Shown here in pieces: positions 23,618 to 31,416 of a DNA stretch of 64,000 nt; within the stretch, counting starts at the first letter, position 1, and every line of letters begins with the position of its first letter. This DNA is from RAM1 sp943372515 (GTDB taxonomy: Bacteria; Pseudomonadota; Gammaproteobacteria; Burkholderiales; Burkholderiaceae_C): NCBI GenBank assembly GCA_943372515.1, contig CALRYY010000008.1, positions 1 to 64,000 on the forward strand, given 5' to 3'. Both the position numbers and the translations under genes were made by a program. The notes beneath the pieces were generated by a model that was not told where the DNA came from, searched no databases, and was given only the letters and a program-made list of their open reading frames with translations.

Positions 23618-24808
23618 TTACTTGCCGCGCTGGGCCAGCACTTCAGCCGGCTGTACGAGTTGGCCTGTCTTGTTGGACCAGGTGTTCTTGGTGTACGTCG
23701 TGACAGCCGCAATGTCGGTATCCGACAGCTGCTTCCACGAGGGCATGGCGCCATTGTTCTGGCCTTTGAGCAGGACCTGGATTTCCTTGGCATGGTCGGC
23801 GTCCAGCACTACAGCCGCGCCGTCCAGGGGCTTGATGGGACCAGCACCCTTGCCGTTGGCCTGGTGACAGGCGGCGCAGTTGGCGGCATAGACCTTCTCA
23901 CCGCGCTTCATGATGTCGTCCAGCGTCCAGACCTTGGTCGGGTCGTCCAGCTTGGCCGCCATCTTTTTCTTCTCTACGTCAACCCATTTGGCGTAGTCCT
24001 CTGCCGTCACCACCTTGACGTGGATGGGCATGTAGGCGTGCTCCTTGCCGCACAGCTCCTGGCACTGGCCGTAGAAGTCGCCGGTCTTCTCGGCACGGAA
24101 CCAGGTATCCCGCACGAAACCGGGAATGGCGTCCTGCTTGATGCCAAAGGCCGGCACGGCAAAGGCATGGATCACGTCATTGGCCGTCGTGATGATGCGC
24201 ACCTTCTTGCCCACGGGCACCACCATCGGGTTGTCGACCTTGAGCAGGTAGTTGTCGGGGATGTCGCCCTTGGCGCCGTTATTGGACATCTCGCGATGCG
24301 TGCTGTCCAGCGTGGAGACGAACGAGATGCCTTCGCCTTCGCCCTTGAGGTAGTCGTAACCCCATTTCCACTGGTAGCCGGTGGTCTTGATGGTCAGGTC
24401 GGCGTTGGTCGTGTCCTTGGAGGCCACCAGCACCTTGGTGGCGGGCAGCGCCATCAGGATCACGATGATGAAGGGGACGATGGTCCAGATCACCTCGACC
24501 GTCACGGATTCGTGGAAGTTGGCCGGCTTGTGGCCAATCGATTTGCGGTGCTTCCAGATCGAATAGAACATGACCGCGAACACGGCAATGAAGATCACCG
24601 TGCACAGGATCATCATGAAGTTGTGCAGCCAGTGCTGCTCTTCGGCGATCCTGGTGATGGGCGGGTGCAGGTTGAGCTGGCGCACCGCGGGGCCGCCGGG
24701 CAGGTCGTTGACAGCCCATGCCGCGGTGCTGAACCAGGCGCCTGTGGCGATGCCCAGGTTCAGCAGCAGTGAAGCCAATTTGCTGGAAATGCTCTTCATC
24801 GTGTTCAC
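23618..24808 (-). CDS. coxB: Cytochrome c oxidase subunit II with fused cytochrome c domain
   Basis: 396 residues. A signal peptide and two membrane segments (about 60-80 and 105-125) precede the cupredoxin domain. The CuA ligands lie in CQELCGKEHAYM with an upstream His in VIHAFAVPAFG. The final 90 residues form a class I cytochrome c with the heme motif CAACH and a later Met ligand (GAMPSW). This fused form accepts electrons through its own heme before CuA, as in caa3-like oxidases. ATG 24808 or the ATG three codons later could be the start. It follows DUF2244 by 24 bases. Confidence 0.97.
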   Translation of the reverse strand: MNTMKSISSKLASLLLNLGIATGAWFSTAAWAVNDLPGGPAVRQLNLHPPITRIAEEQHWLHNFMMILCTVIFIAVFAVMFYSIWKHRKSIGHKPANFHESVTVEVIWTIVPFIIVILMALPATKVLVASKDTTNADLTIKTTGYQWKWGYDYLKGEGEGISFVSTLDSTHREMSNNGAKGDIPDNYLLKVDNPMVVPVGKKVRIITTANDVIHAFAVPAFGIKQDAIPGFVRDTWFRAEKTGDFYGQCQELCGKEHAYMPIHVKVVTAEDYAKWVDVEKKKMAAKLDDPTKVWTLDDIMKRGEKVYAANCAACHQANGKGAGPIKPLDGAAVVLDADHAKEIQVLLKGQNNGAMPSWKQLSDTDIAAVTTYTKNTWSNKTGQLVQPAEVLAQRGK

Positions 24809-24832
24809 TTCTTCATTGCCTCAAATTAACCC

Positions 24833-25309
24833 TCACGCCGTGCGCAAGGCCATCCGTATCTCTCGCGCCAGCGCCGGACGCAATTCGGGGCGCACATAGC
24901 GCCCCACATTCACCGACCGCCCCCGCGCCGACAGCGCTATCAGGGACCGGTCCCCCGCCGAAGGTTCGACCCGAACCCATTCGCGGTCAAATTCTGCCCG
25001 CTCCAGGTGTCCGGCATTTTCAAGCTCGACCACCAGATGTTGCCCTGACAGCGAGATCCGCTCGCCATCCGTGGCATGCCGGGAATACACCAGGAATGCC
25101 GAGCCCACCGCCATCAGCTCCAGCCACGCAAAGGGAAGCACCAGCTTTGCCCCCTGAAACCAGAAAAACGTTCCTATGCCCAGCGACACAACGCACAGCG
25201 AGGCGTACAGCCAGCCCAGTTGGGCCGGTGTGACCGAGCAATTGCGTTTCAGGAGCCAGTGGATGTTCTGGCCCGAGACGGTGGCGAAGCGGAGTACGGG
25301 ATTCGGCAC
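24833..25309 (-). CDS. DUF2244 membrane protein
   Basis: 158 residues with two membrane segments (about 31-50 and 55-75), after a start that includes LLKRNCSVTPAQLGWLYASL, the conserved beginning of DUF2244. The C-terminal half is a soluble domain with FDREWVRVEP and VNVGRYVRPELRPALAREI. It is the first gene of the cox operon, 24 bases before coxB. No function is established for the family. Confidence 0.88.
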   Translation of the reverse strand: MPNPVLRFATVSGQNIHWLLKRNCSVTPAQLGWLYASLCVVSLGIGTFFWFQGAKLVLPFAWLELMAVGSAFLVYSRHATDGERISLSGQHLVVELENAGHLERAEFDREWVRVEPSAGDRSLIALSARGRSVNVGRYVRPELRPALAREIRMALRTA

Positions 25310-25389
25310 AGTTGACGCTCACAAACTCAACCAACAATTGTAGCGCGGGTTTACCCCTGAGCCCGCCCAATGGGGATAGCCACGCCGCG

Positions 25390-26295
25390 TCATGCTGCGC
25401 CTCGTCCTGTGCGCAGCATCGCCCGCATGTCCTGCAGGCTCACGGCGCTTTGCTCGCTGACGCGCGCGCGGGGGGCGGCTTTGAGCGCATGGCCATAGAT
25501 GACTTCGAAGGTCAGGGCAAGGCGCCCCTGCTCGTCGGGCCGCGCCAGATGGGCCTCCAGTCCGCGTTCCAGCGCGGCCTTCCAGCGCCGCCCGCGCAGG
25601 CCAGGAAACCGGCCGGGGTGCAGGTTGGCGCCCAGGCCGCGCAGCTCGGCCAGCAGCCGCTCGGGGGACGCCCATGTCAGCACGATGCGCTCCATGTCCA
25701 TGACCGGCTCGGCGAACCCGGCTTGCACCAGCATGTCGCCCCAGTCGTGCATGTCAGTGAACTCGTGGCCCGGCGGGGGCCAGCCCCTGGCCTGGTAGAC
25801 AGGCCGCAACTCGCGCAGCGTGTCCGGCCCCAGCGCAGAAAACATCACAAAACCGTCCACCGCCAGCGCCCGGTGCCACCTGGCAATCAGCGCCTGGGGG
25901 TCTGCTGTCATGTGCAGCGCCATGTTGGCCCACAACATCTGCACGGCGCCGTCGCCGGGCTCGGCCAGCCGTGTTTTGCCGCCGCGCCAACGGGCCAGGC
26001 TCAAGGCCGAGGGCATCAGCGTGCGTGCAGCAACCTGCGCAGGGCCCGTGGGCTGAGGCTGCACGATGAAGCAGTCCGCCTGCGGGTAGCGCTGCGCGAG
26101 CAGCGCGTGGGCCTGCAACCCGCCGCGCACCGGGTCCCAATGCGCCCAGGCAGCGGGCTGCAGACGGATCCACTGCAACCGGTCTTCCATGCGCCGCGCC
26201 ACTTCCTCGTGCAGCCAGGGCGATTGTGCAGGCGCTGCGTGCGCCCAGCGCGAAGCAGCGGGTGGATCGATGGTGGGGGGGCGGGTGTCGGCCAA
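25390..26295 (-). CDS. BioC-like SAM-dependent methyltransferase
   Basis: 301 residues. A class I methyltransferase resembling malonyl-ACP O-methyltransferase BioC: the C-terminal half has MLWANMALHMTADPQALI, DGFVMFSALGPDTLREL, FTDMHDWGDMLVQAGFAEPV and LTFEVIYGHALK. The usual glycine-rich SAM loop is weak at the N-terminal side (around PQADCFIVQPQP), so the enzyme may be divergent. BioC starts biotin synthesis by masking malonyl-ACP; no other bio gene is in the window. The start is uncertain: TTG 26295 gives the homologue-like LADTRPPTIDP, and TTG 26358 would overlap comF, which diverges 41 bases away. Confidence 0.75.
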   Translation of the reverse strand: MADTRPPTIDPPAASRWAHAAPAQSPWLHEEVARRMEDRLQWIRLQPAAWAHWDPVRGGLQAHALLAQRYPQADCFIVQPQPTGPAQVAARTLMPSALSLARWRGGKTRLAEPGDGAVQMLWANMALHMTADPQALIARWHRALAVDGFVMFSALGPDTLRELRPVYQARGWPPPGHEFTDMHDWGDMLVQAGFAEPVMDMERIVLTWASPERLLAELRGLGANLHPGRFPGLRGRRWKAALERGLEAHLARPDEQGRLALTFEVIYGHALKAAPRARVSEQSAVSLQDMRAMLRTGRGAA

Positions 26296-26336
26296 GGTCG
26301 GCTCTTGAAAGGTCCAGTGGCGAGTATATTGAGCCG

Positions 26337-27038
26337 ATGCTGCGTGAGCTGTTTGCAAGGTCTTGGGACGCCCTGCCGGGGCAGTGCGCGATCTGCCGCC
26401 GCTGGCCGGCGCGCGCGCTGTGCGACGCCTGTGTCACCCGTTTTGCCCAGCCATTGGCCCGCTGCGCCACCTGTGCCCTGCCGGTGCCGGGCGGGGTCAC
26501 ACGCTGCGGTGCCTGTCTGCGCGAACCCCCGCCGCTTGACCGCTGTATTGCCGCCGTGACTTGGGGTTTTCCGTGGTCGGCCAGCATTGCCAGCTACAAA
26601 TTTGCCGGGCAGCCCGGCTGGGCGGCCACCTGGGCCACCTTGCTGCGCAGCGCGCCCTGGGCCGAACCCGCGCTGGAGGCAGCTGACTGCGTGGCGCCCA
26701 TGCCGCTGTCGGTGCAGCGACTGCAGCAACGTGGCTTCAATCAGGCATTGGAGATCGCGCGCCGCCTGGCGCCCGCCAAGACCGATGCACACACGCTGCT
26801 GCGCATCCGCGACACGGCGCCCCAACGCTCATTGGACCGCGACGGCCGTCTGCGCAATGTGCGCGGCGCCTTTGCCGTGGAGCCGTCACGTACGGACCGC
26901 GTCAAGGGCCGCCACATGCTGCTGGTGGACGATGTGATGACCAGCGGTGCGTCACTGCATGCCGCAGCTGTGGCTTTGCGCCAGGCCGGCGCCGTGCAGG
27001 TCAGCGCGCTGGTGCTGGCCCGCACCGACGAATCCTAG
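26337..27038 (+). CDS. comF: ComF-family phosphoribosyltransferase-like protein
   Basis: 233 residues. An N-terminal zinc-ribbon-like region has four Cys pairs (CAICRRWP, CDAC, CATCALP, CGAC). A type I phosphoribosyltransferase domain follows, with RGFNQALEIAR near 130 and the PRPP loop LLVDDVMTSGASLH near 200. ComF proteins act in DNA uptake in naturally competent bacteria, though the exact reaction is unclear. It precedes trmL by 20 bases on the same strand. Confidence 0.9.
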   Translation: MLRELFARSWDALPGQCAICRRWPARALCDACVTRFAQPLARCATCALPVPGGVTRCGACLREPPPLDRCIAAVTWGFPWSASIASYKFAGQPGWAATWATLLRSAPWAEPALEAADCVAPMPLSVQRLQQRGFNQALEIARRLAPAKTDAHTLLRIRDTAPQRSLDRDGRLRNVRGAFAVEPSRTDRVKGRHMLLVDDVMTSGASLHAAAVALRQAGAVQVSALVLARTDES

Positions 27039-27058
27039 GGCAAGGGCACACTCCAGCC

Positions 27059-27529
27059 ATGTTCAATATCGTTCTTGTCGAGCCTGAAATCCCGCCCAAC
27101 ACTGGCAATGTCATCCGCCTGGCGGCCAACACCGGCTGCGCATTGCACCTTGTAGAGCCGCTGGGCTTTTCCATGGAGGACCGGCTGATGCGTCGCGCGG
27201 GGCTTGATTATCACGAGTACGCCCAGGTCCATCGCCATGCAAACTGGCAAGCGTTGCTGGATTCGCAACGCCCTGCGCAGAAACGCCTTTTTGCCATGAC
27301 CACGCGCGGCACCCGTCTGGTGCATGAGGTGGCCTTTCGCCCAGGCGACTGGCTGGTGTTCGGCGCGGAAACGCGTGGCCTGCCGCCGGCGTTGCGCGAC
27401 GCGCTGCCTGCGGCGCAGCTGCTGAAGTTGCCCATGCGCGAAGGCCAGCGCAGCCTGAACCTGTCCAATGCCGTGGCGGTGACGGTGTTTGAGGCTTGGC
27501 GGCAAAACGGCTTTGCACCGCCCACATAG
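27059..27529 (+). CDS. trmL: tRNA (cytidine/uridine-34 2'-O-)-methyltransferase TrmL
   Basis: 156 residues, a SPOUT-fold methyltransferase of normal length. Motifs are EPEIPPNTGNVIRLAANTG near 10, HLVEPLGF near 30, FGAETRGLPP near 100, and the knot residues LPMREGQRSLNLSNAVAV near 124. It methylates the ribose of the wobble base in tRNA-Leu. It lies 20 bases after comF and ends just before a 15-base palindrome. Confidence 0.95.
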   Translation: MFNIVLVEPEIPPNTGNVIRLAANTGCALHLVEPLGFSMEDRLMRRAGLDYHEYAQVHRHANWQALLDSQRPAQKRLFAMTTRGTRLVHEVAFRPGDWLVFGAETRGLPPALRDALPAAQLLKLPMREGQRSLNLSNAVAVTVFEAWRQNGFAPPT

Positions 27530-27530
27530 T

Positions 27531-27545
27531 ATTAGCGCCGCTAAT
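27531..27545. promoter_or_regulatory. Perfect 15-base palindrome, possible operator
   Basis: ATTAGCG and CGCTAAT (27531-27537 and 27539-27545) flank one C, two bases after the trmL stop. It has no following T-run, so it is not a standard terminator. The AT-rich stretch after it (27595-27630) could hold a promoter for the gene at 27711. An operator role is a guess. Confidence 0.35.
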
Positions 27546-27710
27546 GACGATGCAGTTGTACGCAGTTGCCACCCAAGCCTTTGCCCAGCCATTTACTTTA
27601 GGTCTCAACTATTTACAATTAGACGTATTCAGGGCACACCGCCCCTCGTCAAGCGCGACGATCCCAACCGCGCACTCAACACCAGCCCACAAGGCTGTGG
27701 AGCATCCCCC

Positions 27711-28043
27711 GTGATCATGGCCATGAGAAAAGCGTTTGGACTGCCCGAGACCGCACACCAGGGCGACTATGCCGCCAGGGCTGCCTTCGCCATCAAGATG
27801 CCGCTGACCGAGGTGCGCCAGCGCCTTCGCGCGGTTTTGACCGACTGCACCACCATGGACGCCCAACGCATCCAGTTCAAGGTGCAGGCTGCGATGACGG
27901 CGCACGAACTGTGGATGCTGCGCAGCGACCTGTATGAATGCGTAGCCCGCCATCACAGCCAGTCCGAGGCGGCGCGGCGTATCAACGCCCTGCTGCCTTG
28001 CTTTGACGGCTGGCTGCCGTCGCGCCAGCTCGCGCGGATCTGA
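27711..28043 (+). CDS. Unidentified small cytoplasmic protein
   Basis: 110 residues from GTG 27711; ATG codons at 27717 and 27723 are alternatives. I do not recognise it. It is soluble and mostly helical in appearance, with an Arg/Leu-rich centre (MPLTEVRQRLRAVLTDCTTM) and a segment VARHHSQSEAARRINALLPCF. No membrane segment, signal or known motif is seen. It stands alone downstream of trmL and converges with the LysR gene nine bases away. The codon use is like its neighbours, which supports a real gene. Confidence 0.6.
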   Translation: MIMAMRKAFGLPETAHQGDYAARAAFAIKMPLTEVRQRLRAVLTDCTTMDAQRIQFKVQAAMTAHELWMLRSDLYECVARHHSQSEAARRINALLPCFDGWLPSRQLARI

Positions 28044-28052
28044 CCAACAGCG

Positions 28053-28964
28053 TCAGGCTGACTGCGGCGCAAACTCCGACAGGAAGTCCAGGAAGGCCCG
28101 CGTGCGCGCCGGCATGAACTTGCGCGTGGGCAGCGCCGCATAAATGGTGAACCGCCCGAACATCCAGTCAGGCAGCACGTGCACCAGCGAGCCGCGCGAC
28201 AGGTGCGGCGCCACCAGCAGGCGCGACAGGAACGTAATCCCCGCGCCATCCAGGGCGGTGCGAAGCAGCACATCAAAGCTGGTGGTCTGCAGCGCAGGTG
28301 CCCAGTCAATCTCCACCGCATCGCCGCCACCGGCAACGGGTACCAGCCGCGTGCGCCGGCCACTGTGCCCCGAGTTCTGGGGCCATTGAAACTTCAGGAA
28401 AGCATGGCGCGACAGATCCTGCGGCGTCTGGGGCGTCCCGGCGCGCTTCAGGTACTGCGGCGACGCACAGGCGATCCAGTCGGTGGTGGCCAGAGGGCGT
28501 GCCACGATGTCGGCATCAAACCCTTCGTCCACGACCAGGAAGGTCACGTCGTGCTCTTCAATACGCGACTGCGGGAAGGGGTCAATCGCCAGGTCCAGCA
28601 GCACCTTGGGGTGGCGCGCATGCCAGGTAGCAATGCGCGGCGACAGATAGTAGGACGCCAGCACCGGCGTGGCCAACACATGCAGCGTGCCCTGCAGCTC
28701 GCGCGTGTGCTCGGCGGCAGCGGCCTCGGCGTCGTCCACATCGTGCAGGATGCTGCGCACCCGGTGCAGGTAAGCCTCACCCGCGTCGGTCAACGACAGC
28801 TTGCGCGTGGTGCGCTGCAAAAGCCGCGCGCCCAGCAGCTCTTCCAGTGCGGCGACGGTGCGGGTCACGGCCGCAGGCGACATGTCCAACGCGCGGGCGG
28901 CAGCAGCAAATCCGCCTTCGTCCACCACGCGCTGGAACACCTTCATTGAAACGAATCGGTCCAT
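28053..28964 (-). CDS. LysR-family transcriptional regulator
   Basis: 303 residues. The N-terminal winged helix-turn-helix is typical (MDRFVSMKVFQRVVDEGGFAAAARALDMSPAAVTRTVAALEELLGARLL), followed by a linker helix and a periplasmic-binding-like effector domain (about 90-300). I chose ATG 28964 because family members start just before this helix; the open frame continues upstream to 29102. It diverges from a small secreted protein at 29144, with 179 bases between them, so that gene is a candidate target. The effector is unknown. Confidence 0.9.
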   Translation of the reverse strand: MDRFVSMKVFQRVVDEGGFAAAARALDMSPAAVTRTVAALEELLGARLLQRTTRKLSLTDAGEAYLHRVRSILHDVDDAEAAAAEHTRELQGTLHVLATPVLASYYLSPRIATWHARHPKVLLDLAIDPFPQSRIEEHDVTFLVVDEGFDADIVARPLATTDWIACASPQYLKRAGTPQTPQDLSRHAFLKFQWPQNSGHSGRRTRLVPVAGGGDAVEIDWAPALQTTSFDVLLRTALDGAGITFLSRLLVAPHLSRGSLVHVLPDWMFGRFTIYAALPTRKFMPARTRAFLDFLSEFAPQSA

Positions 28965-29143
28965 TTGCAACAGAATTGATACAACAGTTCTTATTATTGC
29001 AGATACTGGAATGTTCAATTGATGACTATGCAGTTTCCAAATCGTGATGCCGTGCGTAAAGTACACACCATCGATGAGAAAGAAGCCCCTTGCGGCACTC
29101 ACCGAGGTTCACAACGTCATCAACCCTTTTAAGGATCTTCATC

Positions 29144-29425
29144 ATGAAAACCACTCACTTCTTCGCTATCGCCGCCCTGTCCGCTGCCGCTTTCGGTGTC
29201 CACGCCGACGAGGCCGATGGCTCACAGTTCTCTGTGCAGGTGGAAAGCCAGCGCAGCCGCGCTGAAGTGCAGGCTGAAGCCCGCAACCCGGTCAAGATCA
29301 GCAACGGCAGCACGGGCGTCATTGCCATGCCGCAGTCGGGCACAGACCGCGCTGAAATCCGCGCCGCGGCCGCTGCCGCTGTTCGCAACGGCACTATCCC
29401 GCAAGGCGAACTGGGCGTGATGTAA
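29144..29425 (+). CDS. Small secreted protein, DUF4148-like
   Basis: 93 residues with a signal peptide (about 1-20, AAFGVHA-DEAD). The mature part holds SRAEVQAEARN and DRAEIRAAAAAAVRNGTIPQGE, a repeat-like pattern (RAEV/RAEI followed by Ala-rich helix) found in small periplasmic proteins of Burkholderiales related to DUF4148. Upstream AAGGAT is a modest ribosome site. It is divergent from the LysR gene and ends in its own terminator. Function is unknown. Confidence 0.75.
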   Translation: MKTTHFFAIAALSAAAFGVHADEADGSQFSVQVESQRSRAEVQAEARNPVKISNGSTGVIAMPQSGTDRAEIRAAAAAAVRNGTIPQGELGVM

Positions 29426-29447
29426 GCATCACCGTCCGCCAGAACGC

Positions 29448-29475
29448 GAAAAGCCCGGCTCGTCCGGGCTTTTTT
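29448..29475 (+). terminator. Rho-independent terminator
   Basis: AGCCCGG (29452-29458) and CCGGGCT (29464-29470) form a stem around CTCGT, followed by a T-run; an A-run precedes it, so it may also act on the minus-strand MaoC transcript. Confidence 0.9.
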
Positions 29476-29490
29476 GCGTCTGAAGCAAGT

Positions 29491-29946
29491 TCAGGGGTAG
29501 CGGCGCGACAGCGACTCCGCAATGCACACCGGCTTGTCCACGCCCTCGCGCTCAATGGTCACGCCCCAGGTCATCTGCATGCCGTTGTTGTCGATGGGCT
29601 CGCAGGCCAGCAGCTTCATGCGCGCACGCAGGCGGCTGCCCACGGGCACCGGCGACGTAAAGCGCACCTTGTTCAGGCCGTAGTTCACGCCCATGCGCGA
29701 CTGCACGATCTCGAACGACGACTCAAAAAACCGCGGGATCAGCGACAGCGTCAGGAAACCATGCGCAATCGGCGCGCCAAACGGCCCGGCCTTGGCCTTT
29801 TCCAGGTCCACGTGAATCCACTGGTGATCGCCGGTGGCCTGGGCAAACAGGTTGACCTGTTCCTGGGTGATGGTGATCCAGTCGCTGACGGCCAGCTCCT
29901 GGCCCACCAGCGGCGGCAATTCTGCAAGGGTCTGAAAGGTTTTCAT
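29491..29946 (-). CDS. MaoC-family dehydratase
   Basis: 151 residues, a single hot-dog domain. The hydratase motif is in FAQATGDHQWIHVDLEKA near 35-52 with catalytic Asp and His, followed by GPFGAPIAHGFLTLSL. Such enzymes hydrate trans-2-enoyl-CoA to (R)-3-hydroxyacyl-CoA, feeding polyhydroxyalkanoate or beta-oxidation. The start ATG 29946 is the first Met of the domain; an upstream extension to 30009 runs into ParA. It follows parA on the minus strand by 29 bases. Confidence 0.9.
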   Translation of the reverse strand: MKTFQTLAELPPLVGQELAVSDWITITQEQVNLFAQATGDHQWIHVDLEKAKAGPFGAPIAHGFLTLSLIPRFFESSFEIVQSRMGVNYGLNKVRFTSPVPVGSRLRARMKLLACEPIDNNGMQMTWGVTIEREGVDKPVCIAESLSRRYP

Positions 29947-29975
29947 GGCTGCCAATGTAGCGGCAGCGCAGCGGC

Positions 29976-30593
29976 TCAGTTGTCCAGCCAGCGACAGATA
30001 TCCGCCCATTGCTCACGGTCACGCTCCACGCGGCCCGGCGCCACGTCAAACAGCGTGAGGCCGCGCGCAGCCAGGTGGATGTAGTTTTGCGTGTGGCGCA
30101 GGTAGCCCAGCACGGGCAGGCCCAGGCTGTCCACAAATTCATGCAGCTTGTCGGCGGCGATGGTGCGCGAGTCCACCCGCATGCCCACGATGCCCACCTG
30201 CATCTGCGAGGCCTTGCGGTGTTCGGCCAGCTCGTCCAGGAAGGCGCGGGTGGCGAATATGTCGAACACGCTGGGCTGCAGCGGCACGATCACCTTGTCG
30301 GCCGGCTTGAGAACGTCCTTGAACATCTTGCCGTGCAGGCCGGCGGGCGTGTCCAGCACCACGTGGGTCGTGCCCTTGGGCGGCTTGACGATGTTGTCGG
30401 CCGTGAGCTCCCAGGTCTGGATGGGCCGAGCCGCGGCCGGACGCAGGCCCAGCCACAGCTGCGACGACTGCTGGCGGTCCGCGTCGCCCAGCATGACCGC
30501 GTGCCCCTGGCTTGCGTAGTAACCGGCGATGTTGGTCGCCAGCGTGGACTTTCCGACACCGCCCTTGGGATTGGCAACAACCACGACCGGCAT
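29976..30593 (-). CDS. ParA-family ATPase (orphan MinD/ParA-like)
   Basis: 205 residues. The deviant Walker A motif KGGVGKST is at about residue 10, with GDADRQQSSQLW (Walker A' region) near 36 and VVLDTPAGL (Walker B) near 78. These ATPases position DNA or protein complexes. No ParB or adjacent partner is encoded here, and the protein is short, so it belongs to the small orphan ParA type. It is transcribed towards maoC. Confidence 0.88.
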   Translation of the reverse strand: MPVVVVANPKGGVGKSTLATNIAGYYASQGHAVMLGDADRQQSSQLWLGLRPAAARPIQTWELTADNIVKPPKGTTHVVLDTPAGLHGKMFKDVLKPADKVIVPLQPSVFDIFATRAFLDELAEHRKASQMQVGIVGMRVDSRTIAADKLHEFVDSLGLPVLGYLRHTQNYIHLAARGLTLFDVAPGRVERDREQWADICRWLDN

Positions 30594-30657
30594 GACCTGC
30601 TCCTTGGAGTTGGGAGAACCTCAGCTGCCCACTATGTTAGCTGCACCACGCCGGGCC

Positions 30658-31413
30658 TCAAAAGAAGCCGTCCCACACCAGCTTGCACCCCGTGAGGAAC
30701 ATGCCGGCGTAAATGAACCGGTAAAACAGCACGGCGTTAATGCGCCGCGCGATGCGCACGCCAATGAACACCCCCACCGGCGCCAGAGGCAGCAATACGA
30801 TGGACGTGGCCAGGTTGCGCATGTCCAGCAGGCCCAGCCAGGCGTAAGGGATCCACTTGCTCAGGTTCACAAAAAAGAACAGGAAGGCCACCGTGGCGGT
30901 GTACACCACGGGCTTGAGCTTCAACGGGATCAGGTAGGCGTTCAGCGGCGGGCCGCCCGCGTGCGAGATGAAGCTGGTAAAGCCGGCCGTGACCGTCAGC
31001 AGCGCACCCACCCAGCGCGGCGGCGGCGGATGGTCCGGGCGCGGGGGAAACAGCAGGCGTTGGGCGAGGAACAGCAGTGTGACCACGCCCACCAGCCCGG
31101 CCACGAGCCTGGCGTCCAGCAGCTTGAACAGCAGCGTGCCCACCAGGGTGCCCACCAACGCGCAGGGGATCAGGAACTTGAGCAGCTTGCGATCCAGGTC
31201 ATGGCGAAAAGCCGCCATGCCCAGCAGGTCCATGACCAGCAACACCGGCATCAGGATGGCCGCGGCCTGCGGCACAGTGACGGCCAGCGCCATGAGCGGC
31301 ACGGCCAGTGAGCCAAAGCCTGCGCCAAAGCCGCTTTTGCTGACGCCCAGCAGCAGCACGGCGGGGATGGCGACGGCATAGAAATACGGGTCAGTGATGA
31401 GCGGGAAGTCCAA
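30658..31413 (-). CDS. TSUP-family membrane transporter (TauE/SafE)
   Basis: 251 residues with about eight membrane segments in two halves. The family motif GVSKSGFGAGFGSLAVPLMAL is near residue 22 and its repeat FTSFISHAGGPPLNAYL near 150. TSUP proteins export or import sulfite, sulfoacetate and related anions; the substrate here is unknown. Its start lies four bases after the kinase gene at 31417, so it may be cotranscribed with the three-kinase operon. Confidence 0.88.
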   Translation of the reverse strand: MDFPLITDPYFYAVAIPAVLLLGVSKSGFGAGFGSLAVPLMALAVTVPQAAAILMPVLLVMDLLGMAAFRHDLDRKLLKFLIPCALVGTLVGTLLFKLLDARLVAGLVGVVTLLFLAQRLLFPPRPDHPPPPRWVGALLTVTAGFTSFISHAGGPPLNAYLIPLKLKPVVYTATVAFLFFFVNLSKWIPYAWLGLLDMRNLATSIVLLPLAPVGVFIGVRIARRINAVLFYRFIYAGMFLTGCKLVWDGFF

Positions 31414-31416
31414 GGG

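Noticed and set aside
21863..24772. A 969-codon plus-strand open frame across the cox genes
   Set aside because: It is antisense to coxA and coxB, has no domain and is His/Gly-rich from reversed codons.
27531..27545. A transcription terminator after trmL
   Set aside because: The palindrome has no T-run and only seven pairs with a one-base centre.
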